The position numbers were made by a program, and so were the translations under genes. A stretch of DNA of 64,000 bases from Pycnopodia helianthoides (Eukaryota > Echinodermata > Asteroidea > Forcipulatida > Asteriidae): the NCBI GenBank assembly GCA_032158295.1, contig CM063256.1, positions 13,128,953 to 13,192,952 on the forward strand. Direction: 5' to 3'. Of this stretch, positions 19,660-30,819 are shown piece by piece. The notes under the pieces are model-generated. The model saw nothing but the letters and a program-made list of their open reading frames with translations, made no database searches and had not been told where the DNA came from. The first letter of the stretch is position 1. Each line of letters opens with the position of its first letter.

Positions 19660-19695
19660 CTGCTTCCTCCGTTGTGGTTCTCTCCGTTACTTCAG
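19660..19695 (-). CDS. FReD-2 exon 2 (linker)
   Basis: 36 nt with acceptor TTCAG..TACAG and donor GTAAGG. It encodes [12 protein letters not shown]. Phase 1 on both sides. Duplicate at 41881-41916. Confidence 0.6.
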
Positions 19696-19814
19696 CTGTA
19701 CGAGCCTCGTTCGTGGGGAAGGCATCTTTAAATCAAATCAAGAAAGAGGACTTCATGTCAATGTGGACTTAGAAAGTAAAAAAAACATCAACATGTATTT
19801 CTTAGTCCAATATT

Positions 19815-19987
19815 AACCATGGTTGGGTAGTTTTTTTTACCGTACTCTCCAACTCATCTATCTTACTACAGTACTTGTATCTAGCTCACAGCAAACCCTT
19901 TTCTGTTTGCCGGAGGATGCAACTCCCATGTTCAGCTTGAGACTTCACGATTATAACGATCAAGAGTGAACGGATAAACAGCCCCAT
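19815..19987 (-). pseudogene. Decayed exon 1 copy
   Basis: ATG 19987 opens a good signal peptide. A 1-nt insertion after GCTGAAC shifts the frame to a TGA in the KKVCC region, and most of the coiled coil is missing. The equivalent copy lies at 42040-42209, and a related one at 9030-9201. Confidence 0.75.
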
Positions 19988-20805
19988 TGTGCTCAAAAGT
20001 CAACACTAGACGACTTCGTTGTAATTTGGCATAGAAAGTGACACAGGGAATTGGAAACGAGGAAGAGCGTGTTTGTAAAACCAATATATACTCGTAGAAA
20101 ATGTGATTGAAGGCTGTGTTTTTCATTCCTGTCTTGATTTATGCTGACCTGGATTATTAAGGGTCGATCCTTGGAAACGGAAACGAAGCTGAATAAATAT
20201 TTAGGGACGATTACAACTACATACATGAACTAAGTAGTTCAGCAGACTATACAATTGGACGTCTAGCAAACATCCAAATAATAATCCTACCACAGAAAAT
20301 CATTTAATACAAAATATAATGATCATAAATGTTTTTTTTTTACATCAGTGTTAAGTACACTTCTCATGTTACTCTGTGCATTTCGAAATTTAAACCTTAC
20401 CAAACTGCAGAAAACTTTTATTTTTTCTGAATATTTTCCGGACACATTCAGTTTATGTGAAAGTAACAATAATTATGGATGTCGAAAAATGGACATCTGT
20501 TTTTTAGCTTTCTAAATTATGAAAAACCAGATTGAACGTTGTTTTCTGGTGCATTTTCAACTTTTATGCTTTTCGTCCCCCTATGAGATTAAACATTTTC
20601 GTAGTATTCATTTTTCTACTTTCTAACTTTCCAGTTTCGAGGAAAGCAGGTTTTACTTATTCACCTACACTTACGGTCGAAAAGTGGACATTTGCTTTTG
20701 GGTTTCCTAGAAGCAGAAAAGCAGGTTGAACGTTTGAGATAAATCTATTTGTCTACTTTTTTGCTAGCCGCAAAAAGCAGATTGGACGTTTTGACACAGT
20801 GGCAC

Positions 20806-21186
20806 AAAAGCGGACATCTGCTTTTACTGGTTTCCAAAAACCCGAAAAGCCGATCGTACGTTTTGGACCATTTCATTTTTCTGCTTTCCTGCTTTCCGGA
20901 AAGTGGATCGAACGTTTTTCTAAACAGATCTCCCCCACTCGATAGGGGACACGCATTGGCAGTGGAGTCGTGCATTCGTTCGACAGGGGAGTACATTTAA
21001 TTGCTAATGATAAGTGATGCATTTTTCTTTTGGTGCGTGAAACAGATGTCCACATTGAAACCTCTGTTAAAAAAACTTCGATCCACTTTCCGGAAAGCAA
21101 GAAAGCAGAAAAATGAAATGGTCCAAAACGTACGATCGGCCTTTCGGGTTTTTGGAAACCAGTAAAAGCAGATATCCGCTTTTGTG
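20806..21186. repeat. Palindromic modular repeat, copy 2
   Basis: Same inverted repeat as at 10028-10408, offset 10778, with only scattered base changes. Confidence 0.8.
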
Positions 21187-21493
21187 TCAGCGTATTCGCC
21201 AAATTTTTCATACGTCGGCATACGCTAAGCTAAAACGTCAAGGTGTGACAGTGCCATAACTTAATGAAGGAGAATTGCATCAGTATAAAAATTGCACTTG
21301 AATCTATTTCGAGTTCATCATCAGATCTACCTGTATCGAGGCTGTAACTACCTAATACTGAAATACAGTTATTATTATTTTTATTTCCCGGGTTGGAAAA
21401 GAGTGAGATATGAACCTGCGACCTCAGGATTGACGTTAGCAAACACGTGTTGTCACATTTAATAGATAAAGCCAAATGCCACAATACCCGTAC

Positions 21494-22204
21494 CTGCTTC
21501 CGTCGTTGCGAATCTCTCCGTTGCATCGGCTGTACGAGCCTCGCTCGTGGAGGGTGTATCTTTAAATTAAATCATAAAAGAAGATTTCATGTCAATACGG
21601 ATTCAGGATTACAACAATTTTTGGGGTTGATATCTTTAACTGTAATATATATTAGAAATATCTCCAGATGTCACTTATGATAATAAAATATAATAATGTA
21701 TTCGATAAAGAGAAAAGGCCTTCATTGTGCATTGTTATCAGGAAAAAAAATAATAAATCAGTCATTTTTTACAGGGAAAAAACAAGTATTTAATTTAGAT
21801 GAGAAGGTAGATGTAGTTTAGCTGATCTTGTTGTATCGACCTTGTGACGATGGCTTTAAACTTACCATGAAGGAGTTCCACTAAGGCAGATACTGAGAAT
21901 TTCAGCTCCCCCAACTCTCGTCTTATACCCCGTATACCAGAGGTAACAATCTTCGATTACTGGACACTCTTTCTTGCAACTCTTCCACTTAAAGTGTTGT
22001 GTCTTTCACCTGATCGTTTGTATCTCTTAGTTCAATGTTAACCATGGTTAGGTAGTTTTTTACCGTACTCTCCAACTCATCTATCTTACTACTTGTATCT
22101 AGCTCACAGCAAACCGTTTTCTGATTGCCGGAGGGTGTCACTCCTAGTTCAGCTTGAGACTTCACGATCATGACGATCAAGAGTGAACGGATAAACAGCC
22201 CCAT
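21494..22204 (-). pseudogene. Array unit 1: exon 2 and stop-bearing exon 1
   Basis: The exon 2 copy 21494-21529 is intact with its splice sites. The exon 1 copy 21866-22204 has a signal peptide (ATG 22204) and KTVCCEL. It carries the in-frame TAA at 21989 (CAA to TAA) and a 1-nt deletion near 21955 (CTTCGATTAC where others have CTTCTGATTAC). It cannot encode the whole coiled coil. Confidence 0.8.
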
Positions 22205-23029
22205 TGTGCTCAAAAGTCAACAATACACGATTTCGTTGTAATTTGGCATAGAAAGTGACACAGTGAATTGGAAATGAGGAAGAGCCTGTTTGTAAAACCA
22301 TTGTATACTTGTAGTAAATTATATATACGATTGAAGGCTGTGTTTTTCATTCCTGTCTTGATTTATGCTGACCTGGATTCTTAAGGGTCGATCCTTGGAA
22401 ACGGAAACGAAGCTGAATAAATATTTAGGGACGATTACAACTACATACATGAACTAAGTAGTTCAGCAGACTATACAATTGGACGTCTAGCAAACATCCA
22501 AATAATTCCTACCACAGAAAATCATTTAATACAAAATATAATGATCATAAATGTTTTTTTTCATCAGTGTTAAGTACACTTTTCATGTTACTCTGTGCAT
22601 TTCGAAATTTAAACCTTACCAAACTGCAGAAAACTTTTATTTTTTCTGAATATTTTCCGGACTCATTCAGTTTATGTGAAAGTAACAATAATTATGGAGG
22701 TCGAAAAATGGACATCTGCTTTTTTGCTTTCTAAATTATGAAAAACCAGATTGAACGTTGTTTTCTGGTGCATTTTCAACTTTTATGCTTTTCGTCCCCC
22801 TGAAAAGGAGATTAAACATTTTCGTAGTATTCATTTTTCTACTTTTTAACTTTCCAGTTTCGAGGAAAGCAGGTTTTACTTATTCACCTATCACTTACGG
22901 TCGAAAAGTGGACATTTGCTTTTGGGTTTCCTAGAAGCAGAAAAGCAGGTTGAACGTTTGAGATAATACTATTTTTCTACTTTTTTGCTAGCCGCAAAAA
23001 GCAGATTGAACGTTTTGACACAGTGGCAA

Positions 23030-23410
23030 AAAAGCGGACATCTGCTTTTACTGGTTTCCAAAAACCCGAAAAGCCGATCGTACGTTTTGGACAATTTCAT
23101 TTTTCTGCTTTCCTGCTTTCCGGAAAGTGGATCGAACGTTTTTCTAAACAGATCTCCCCCACTCGATAGGGGACACGCATTGGCAGTGGAGTCGTGCATT
23201 CGTTCGACAGGGGAGTACATTTAATTGCTAATGATAAGTGATGCATTTTTCTTTTGGTGCGTGAAACAGATGTCCACATTGAAACCTCTGTTAAAAAAAC
23301 TTCGATCCACTTTCCGGAAAGCAAGAAAGCAGAAAAATGAAATGGTCCAAAACGTACGATCGGCCTTTCGGGTTTTTGGAAACCAGTAAAAGCAGATATC
23401 CGCTTTTGTG
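23030..23410. repeat. Palindromic modular repeat, copy 3
   Basis: Same inverted repeat as 10028-10408, offset 13002, inside array unit 1. Confidence 0.8.
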
Positions 23411-23717
23411 TCAGCGTATTCGCCAAATTTTTCATACGTCGGCATACGCTAAGCTAAAACGTCAAGGTGTGACAGTGCCATAACTTAATGAAGGAGAATT
23501 GCATCAGTATAAAAATTGCACTTGAATCTATTTCGAGTTCATCATCAGATCTACCTGTATCGAGGCTGTAACTACCTAATACTGAAATACAGTTATTATT
23601 ATTTTTATTTCCCGGGTTGGAAAAGAGTGAGATATGAACCTGCGACCTCAGGATTGACGTTAGCAAACACGTGTTGTCACATTTAATAGATAAAGCCAAA
23701 TGCCACAATACCCGTAC

Positions 23718-24428
23718 CTGCTTCCGTCGTTGCGAATCTCTCCGTTGCATCGGCTGTACGAGCCTCGCTCGTGGAGGGTGTATCTTTAAATTAAATCATA
23801 AAAGAAGATTTCATGTCAATACGGATTCAGGATTACAACAATTTTTGGGGTTGATATCTTTAACTGTAATATATATTAGAAATATCTCCAGATGTCACTT
23901 ATGATAATAAAATATAATAATGTATTCGATAAAGAGAAAAGGCCTTCATTGTGCATTGTTATCAGGAAAAAAAATAATAAATCAGTCATTTTTTACAGGG
24001 AAAAAACAAGTATTTAATTTAGATGAGAAGGTAGATGTAGTTTAGCTGATCTTGTTGTATCGACCTTGTGACGATGGCTTTAAACTTACCATGAAGGAGT
24101 TCCACTAAGGCAGATACTGAGAATTTCAGCTCCCCCAACTCTCGTCTTATACCCCGTATACCAGAGGTAACAATCTTCGATTACTGGACACTCTTTCTTG
24201 CAACTCTTCCACTTAAAGTGTTGTGTCTTTCACCTGATCGTTTGTATCTCTTAGTTCAATGTTAACCATGGTTAGGTAGTTTTTTACCGTACTCTCCAAC
24301 TCATCTATCTTACTACTTGTATCTAGCTCACAGCAAACCGTTTTCTGATTGCCGGAGGGTGTCACTCCTAGTTCAGCTTGAGACTTCACGATCATGACGA
24401 TCAAGAGTGAACGGATAAACAGCCCCAT
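23718..24428 (-). pseudogene. Array unit 2: exon 2 and stop-bearing exon 1
   Basis: Exon 2 copy 23718-23753 and exon 1 copy 24090-24428, with the same TAA (24213) and the same 1-nt deletion as unit 1. Identity to unit 1 is essentially complete over the whole unit. Confidence 0.8.
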
Positions 24429-25254
24429 TGTGCTCAAAAGTCAACAATACACGATTTCGTTGTAATTTGGCATAGAAAGTGACACAGTGAATTGGAAATG
24501 AGGAAGAGCCTGTTTGTAAAACCATTGTATACTTGTAGTAAATTATATATACGATTGAAGGCTGTGTTTTTCATTCCTGTCTTGATTTATGCTGACCTGG
24601 ATTCTTAAGGGTCGATCCTTGGAAACGGAAACGAAGCTGAATAAATATTTAGGGACGATTACAACTACATACATGAACTAAGTAGTTCAGCAGACTATAC
24701 AATTGGACGTCTAGCAAACATCCAAATAATTCCTACCACAGAAAATCATTTAATACAAAATATAATGATCATAAATGTTTTTTTTTCATCAGTGTTAAGT
24801 ACACTTTTCATGTTACTCTGTGCATTTCGAAATTTAAACCTTACCAAACTGCAGAAAACTTTTATTTTTTCTGAATATTTTCCGGACTCATTCAGTTTAT
24901 GTGAAAGTAACAATAATTATGGAGGTCGAAAAATGGACATCTGCTTTTTTGCTTTCTAAATTATGAAAAACCAGATTGAACGTTGTTTTCTGGTGCATTT
25001 TCAACTTTTATGCTTTTCGTCCCCCTGAAAAGGAGATTAAACATTTTCGTAGTATTCATTTTTCTACTTTTTAACTTTCCAGTTTCGAGGAAAGCAGGTT
25101 TTACTTATTCACCTATCACTTACGGTCGAAAAGTGGACATTTGCTTTTGGGTTTCCTAGAAGCAGAAAAGCAGGTTGAACGTTTGAGATAATACTATTTT
25201 TCTACTTTTTTGCTAGCCGCAAAAAGCAGATTGAACGTTTTGACACAGTGGCAA

Positions 25255-25635
25255 AAAAGCGGACATCTGCTTTTACTGGTTTCCAAAAACCCGAAAAGCC
25301 GATCGTACGTTTTGGACAATTTCATTTTTCTGCTTTCCTGCTTTCCGGAAAGTGGATCGAACGTTTTTCTAAACAGATCTCCCCCACTCGATAGGGGACA
25401 CGCATTGGCAGTGGAGTCGTGCATTCGTTCGACAGGGGAGTACATTTAATTGCTAATGATAAGTGATGCATTTTTCTTTTGGTGCGTGAAACAGATGTCC
25501 ACATTGAAACCTCTGTTAAAAAAACTTCGATCCACTTTCCGGAAAGCAAGAAAGCAGAAAAATGAAATGGTCCAAAACGTACGATCGGCCTTTCGGGTTT
25601 TTGGAAACCAGTAAAAGCAGATATCCGCTTTTGTG
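25255..25635. repeat. Palindromic modular repeat, copy 4
   Basis: Same inverted repeat, offset 15227 from copy 1, inside array unit 2. Confidence 0.8.
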
Positions 25636-25942
25636 TCAGCGTATTCGCCAAATTTTTCATACGTCGGCATACGCTAAGCTAAAACGTCAAGGTGTGACAG
25701 TGCCATAACTTAATGAAGGAGAATTGCATCAGTATAAAAATTGCACTTGAATCTATTTCGAGTTCATCATCAGATCTACCTGTATCGAGGCTGTAACTAC
25801 CTAATACTGAAATACAGTTATTATTATTTTTATTTCCCGGGTTGGAAAAGAGTGAGATATGAACCTGCGACCTCAGGATTGACGTTAGCAAACACGTGTT
25901 GTCACATTTAATAGATAAAGCCAAATGCCACAATACCCGTAC

Positions 25943-26651
25943 CTGCTTCCGTCGTTGCGAATCTCTCCGTTGCATCGGCTGTACGAGCCTCGCTCGTGGA
26001 GAGTGTATCTTTAAATTAAATCATAAAAGAAGATTTCATGTCAATACGGATTCAGGATTACAACAATTTTTGGGGTTGATATCTTTAACTGTAATATATA
26101 TTAGAAATATCTCCAGATGTCACTTCTAGGAGTAAAATATAATAATGTATTCGATAAAGAGAAAAGGCCTTCATTGTGCATTGTTATCAGGAAAAAAAAT
26201 GAATCAGTCATTTTTTAAAGGGAAAAAACAAGTATTTAATTTAGATGAGAAGGTAGATGTAGTTTAGCTGATCTTGTTGTATCGACCTTGTGACGATGGC
26301 TTTAAACTTACCATGAAGGAGTTCCACTAAGGCAGATACTGAGAATTTCAGCTCCCCCAACTCTCGTCTTATACCCCGTATCCCAGAGGTAACAATCTTC
26401 TGATTACTGGACACTCTTTCTTGCAACTCTTCCACTTAAAGTGTTGTGTCTTTCACCTGATCGTTTGTATCTCTTAGTTCAATGTTAACCATGGTTAGGT
26501 AGATTTTTACCGTACTCTCCAACTCATCTATCTTACTACTTGTATCTAGCTCACAGCAAACCTTTTTCTGATTGCCGGAGGATGTCACTCCTAGATCAGC
26601 TTGAGACTTCACGATCATGACGATCAAGAGTGAACGGATAAACAGCCCCAT
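25943..26651 (-). pseudogene. Array unit 3: exon 2 and stop-bearing exon 1
   Basis: Exon 2 copy 25943-25978 and exon 1 copy 26312-26651. It has the TAA at 26436 but not the 1-nt deletion, so the stop arose before the deletion. Splice donor GTAAGTTT is intact. Confidence 0.8.
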
Positions 26652-27476
26652 TGTGCTCAAAAGTCAACAATACACGATTTCGTTGTAATTTGGCATAGAA
26701 AGTGACACAGTGAATTTGAAATGAGGAAGAGCCTGTTTGTAAAACCATTGTATACTTGTAGTAAATTATATATACGATTGAAGGCTGTGTTTTTCATTCC
26801 TGTCTTGATTTATGCTGACCTGGATTCTTAAGGGTCGATCCTTGGAAACGGAAACGAAGCTGAATAAATATTTAGGGACGATTACAACTACATACATGAA
26901 CTAAGTAGTTCAGCAGACTATACAATTGGACGTCTAGCAAACATCCAAATAATTCCTACCACAGAAAATCATTTAATACAAAATATAATGATCATAAATG
27001 TTTTTTTTACATCAGTGTTAAGTACACTTTTCATGTTACTCTGTGCATTTCGAAATTTAAATCTTACCAAACTGCAGAAAACTTTTATTTTCTCTGAATA
27101 TTTTCCGGACACATTCAGTTTATGTGAAAGTAACAATAATTATGGAGGTCGAAAAATGGCTATCTGCTTTTTTGCTTTCTAAATTATGAACAACCAGATT
27201 GAACGTTGTTTTCTGGTGCATTTTCAACTTTTATGCTTTTCGTCCCCCTGAAAAGGAGATTAAACATTTTCGTAGTATTCATTTTTCTACTTTTTAACTT
27301 TCCAGTTTCGAGGAAAGCAGGTTTTACTTATTCACCTACACTTACGGTCGAAAAGTGGACATTTGCTTTTGGGTTTCCTAGAAGCAGAAAAGCAGGTTGA
27401 ACGTTTGAGATAAATCTATTTGTCTACTTTTTTGCTAGCCGCAAAAAGCAGATTGGACGTTTTGACACAGTGGCAA

Positions 27477-27857
27477 AAAAGCGGACATCTGCTATTACTG
27501 GTTTCCAAAAACCCGAAAAGCCGATCGTACGTTTTGGACCATTTCATTTTTCTGCTTACCTGCTTTCCGGAAAGTGGATCGAACGTTTTTCTAAACATAT
27601 CTCCCCCACTCGATAGGGGACACGCATTGGCAGTGGAGTCGTGCATTCGTTCGACAGGGGAGTACATTTAATTGCTAATGATAAGTGATGCATTTTTCTT
27701 TTGGTGCGTGAAACAGATGTCCACATTGAAACCTCTGTTAAAAAAACTTCGATCCACTTTCCGGAAAGCAAGAAAGCAGAAAAATGAAATGGTCCAAAAC
27801 GTACGATCGGCCTTTCGGGTTTTTGGAAACCAGTAAAAGCAGATATCCGCTTTTGTG
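27477..27857. repeat. Palindromic modular repeat, copy 5
   Basis: Same inverted repeat, offset 17449 from copy 1, inside array unit 3. The left arm has a few private changes (CTGCTATTAC for CTGCTTTTAC). Confidence 0.8.
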
Positions 27858-28165
27858 TCAGCGTATTCGCCAAATTTTTCATACGTCGGCATACGCTAAG
27901 CTAAAACGTCAAGGTGTGACAGTGCCATAACTTAATGAAGGAGAATTGCATCAGTATAAAAATTGCACTTGAATCTATTTCGAGTTCATCATCAGATCTA
28001 CCTGTATCGAGGCTGTAACTACCTAATACTGAAATACAGTTATTATTATTTTTTATTTCCCGGGTTGGAAAAGAGTGAGATATGAACCTGCGACCTCAGG
28101 ATTGACGTTAGCAAACACGTGTTGTCACATTTAATAAATAAAGCCAAATGCCACAATACCCGTAC

Positions 28166-28201
28166 CTGCTTCCGTCGTTGCGAATCTCTCCGTTGCATCG
28201 G
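28166..28201 (-). CDS. Linker exon copy next to intact exon 1 (FReD-2 side)
   Basis: 36 nt with TACAG acceptor and GTACGG donor. It is the nearest linker downstream of exon 1 28635-28962 and could be spliced instead of, or together with, 19660-19695 without changing frame. Confidence 0.5.
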
Positions 28202-28249
28202 CTGTACGAGCCTCGCTAAGATTAGAAATATCTCCAGATGTCACTTCTG

Positions 28250-28453
28250 CAATCCCGGCCAAAATGCTTGGGCCACCCGTTCATATAACGTTACAATAAC
28301 CATACAATAACCATTCCCTATCTCACAATAAACATTCTCTCCCCCGTCCCCCGTCCCCCCGCTCAATGTTGTCTGGAACGCAAAAGACCGTGCAACAATG
28401 TGATTCAACATTGAAAGGGGACAGGGGGGCCCAACGAGATATGGCCGGGATTG
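28250..28453. mobile_element. 204-bp MITE with CAATCCCGGCCA ends
   Basis: The ends are CAATCCCGGCCA and TGGCCGGGATTG. Array units 1-3 show the empty site CACTTCTAGGAG or close variants. A degraded TA target duplication is possible (TG on the left, TA on the right). The same insertion stands at 43808-44011, so it came before the block duplication. Its left half matches 36900-36962, at the edge of the Tc1-like cluster. Confidence 0.8.
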
Positions 28454-28634
28454 TAGGAGCAAAATATAATAATGTATTCGATAAAGAGAAAAGGCCTTCA
28501 TTGGGCATTGTTATCTGGGAAAAAAAATCACCGGTAAATTTTTAAAGGGGAAAAAACGAGTATTTAATTTAGAGGAGAAGTTTGATCTTGTTGTATCGAC
28601 CTTGTGACGATGGCTTTAAACAAATTAAACTTAC

Positions 28635-28962
28635 CATGAAGGAGTTCCACTAAGGCAGATACTGAAAATTTCAGCTCCTCCAACTCTCGTCTCATACCCC
28701 GTATCTCAGAGGTAACAATTTCCTGATTACTGGACACTCTTTCTTGCAACTCTTCTACTTGAAGTCCTGTGTCTTTCACCTGATCGTTTGTATTTCTTAG
28801 TTCAATGTTAACCATGGTTAGGTAGTTTTTTACCGTACTCTCCAACTCATCTATCTTACTACTTGTATCTAGCTCACAGCAAACCGTTTTCTGATTGCCC
28901 TGTAGTTCAGCTTGAGACTTCACGATCATAACGATCAACAATGAACGGATAAACAGCCCCAT
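28635..28962 (-). CDS. Intact exon 1 of FReD-2
   Basis: Open from ATG 28962 to the GTAAGTTT donor. Signal peptide [14 protein letters not shown], then NQKTVCCEL and an uninterrupted coiled coil ([31 protein letters not shown]). It is 12 nt shorter than the FReD-1 exon 1. Nearly identical to 44194-44521. It feeds a gene whose exon 4 is frameshifted. Confidence 0.7.
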
Positions 28963-30427
28963 TGTGCTCAAAAGTCAACACTAGACGACTTCGTATCGCT
29001 GTAATTTGGCTTAGAAATTGACACTGGGAAATGAGGATGAGCCTGTTTGTAAAACCAATATATACTTGTAGTATTAAAGTGTATATACGATTGAAGGTTG
29101 TGTGTTTTCGTCCTGTTGATTTATGCTGACGGAAGCGGAAACGGAAACGAAGCTGAATAAACATCTAGGGACGAGTACAGCTTTACAGACATGAACTAAA
29201 TAGTTCAGCAGACTGCGTTTGGAGGTCTAGTAATTATCCACATAAATCTTACCACAATCAATCTGAACAAGGAGGACCCATTGATAAAAATATAATAACC
29301 GTAACAATTCGTAAAATTTAATCCTTAATACAAAACTAAAGAAAACTTGATTTGCTCTGAATATTTTCCCGATACATTCAGTTTATGTAAAATTAATAAC
29401 ACTGTTACAAGGTGGGTCGTCGTATCACGTCCAGTGTATAAGTTTACAAAGCTGTTTGGCACCAAACTTGCTTAGCACTGAACAAATATTTTTAGAAGAA
29501 ATAACTCACTTGTCAAAAACAAATGCTGTATTTATATCGTCAAAATTATTTACTGAAGACGATCGTTGGATACTGATCATATTAAGTAATTATCTCTGAA
29601 TCATGTTATTTTTTACCACACTAATGTTTGACACAGTGCACTGTTATAAGACTGATAGGGTGGCTTTACGAGAAGTAAAGTTTTCATTCCTCATTCGCAT
29701 ATTATGTTTGTACATTAACACGTCTGCGGTTGATACTTCAAGCGAATTGCCATGAATTGAATTTCACTTTGATGTCTGCGTTAAAAGTGAGTGAATTTCA
29801 TATGTTAACATCACATTAAGTTCTGACTACCAGCTGTGAGGAAACGTTGATGAACTTTGGCCTTCAAGTTGCATCCTATCTGGCTTAGAGGGATGCATCC
29901 GCAGAATGGTCGTTTCCGGTTTAGGAAAAACAAAAAAACAAAGATGACACACAAACGAAATGTCCTTCAAATCTCATGCCTTTTGCAAGTCCTCATTATA
30001 TATTTATTTGCGTGTCCCTAAATCGTAAACCTTTACTCAGACTTCTATTGTGGGTCCTCATAAGCTTTGTCCTTTATGTGTTCTGGAAACATTACTCTTT
30101 GCACACATTGTTTCAACATTAATTCAACAATACACTTAAACAGTGATCTTTTGGGTCACAGATGGTCACAGCGAGAGAGTTGGAGGGTAAGAGGTTGCGG
30201 GATTGATGACGTTAACGATATACTAATCAACCAAAAAGACGGGCAAGACAAGTTTTGACAGTCAAACTTTGACGATTCAAACTGAATTTTGGAGGCACTT
30301 TAAAATGTGCAGATTCAATTTATGTTCGTATACTTTTGATATCATAATCTAACTTATAATATTATATAAATAACAACTTTTCAGTATAAATCTAAACTTT
30401 GTTCTAAAAGCAGACGCTTTACAATGG

Positions 30428-30819
30428 TTAAAGGAACATTACAGAATTGGTAAGAAAAAAACTTGTAAAATATACTTTTGATCACAGATTTCCATAAAAC
30501 TTACACGGTCTAATGATGATGATAGTAGAAAACATCCCTTGAAATATTTCTGTCTGAAATGCCATATTTGATGAGAAATGAATAAACTAATTTTCCGATT
30601 GGAGTTTATCGCTCACTGAGCGTTTTATTCATTTGTTGAATCTATGTGATTTCATACAAATGTGTAATCGGTTTTTCACTATTTTCTCGTGACCCAGATG
30701 GCCGATCGATCTCAAACTTCTACAGAGTTGTCAGTTTATGTATATGGTGGATTACTTAAAGTGCTTACACTGCCAGCAACTGTTTTTCAGCAAAGAACAA
30801 TTCTGTAATGTTCCTTTAA
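30428..30819. mobile_element. TTAA-flanked MITE, 392 bp
   Basis: TTAA on both sides encloses inverted ends AGGAACATTACAGAATTGG and its near-complement CAATTCTGTAATGTTCCT. There is no coding capacity. Three relatives: 32561-32952, 45986-46377 (the duplicate of this one) and 52731-53123. TTAA targets are typical of piggyBac-like transposons; that assignment is an inference. Confidence 0.8.

Larger units (their letters stand above)
21230..27901. repeat. Tandem array, three 2.22-kb first-exon units
   Basis: Units at about 21230-23453, 23454-25678 and 25679-27901 each contain, in plus-strand order, an exon 2 copy, an exon 1 copy, 5' flank and the palindromic element. The first two are practically identical. 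The third has a few changes, and a fourth partial unit follows with intact exon 1 (28635-28962). Copy B of the block (40947-48100) has only the last unit. Very recent expansion or an assembly duplication would look the same. Confidence 0.85.
15286..28962 (-). pseudogene. FReD-2: FReD gene with a frameshift in exon 4
   Basis: The exons are recognisable: 28635-28962 (intact exon 1), 19660-19695 (linker), 19253-19389, 17078-17338 and 15286-15539. Exon 4 is 261 nt. It lacks one G in the run read as AGCCGGGCTTTGGG near 17271-17276, where the other three genes have one more base. Translation therefore stops at TAG just after, within the FReD core. Exon 5 is otherwise normal: [28 protein letters not shown]. 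Three stop-bearing exon 1 copies and one decayed copy lie inside the first intron. It may be a real pseudogene or an assembly base error in a homopolymer; both fit. Confidence 0.7.

Noticed and set aside
20873..21211. Conserved 112-residue open frame repeated at 10095, 23097, 25322, 27556 and 43103
   Set aside because: It covers the palindromic repeat, has counterparts on both strands, and is conserved only because the DNA was recently duplicated. No family resemblance, no splice context.
21230..28200. CRISPR-like array
   Set aside because: The repeats are 2.2 kb long and contain exons. The genome is eukaryotic, and there are no short repeats with regular unique spacers.
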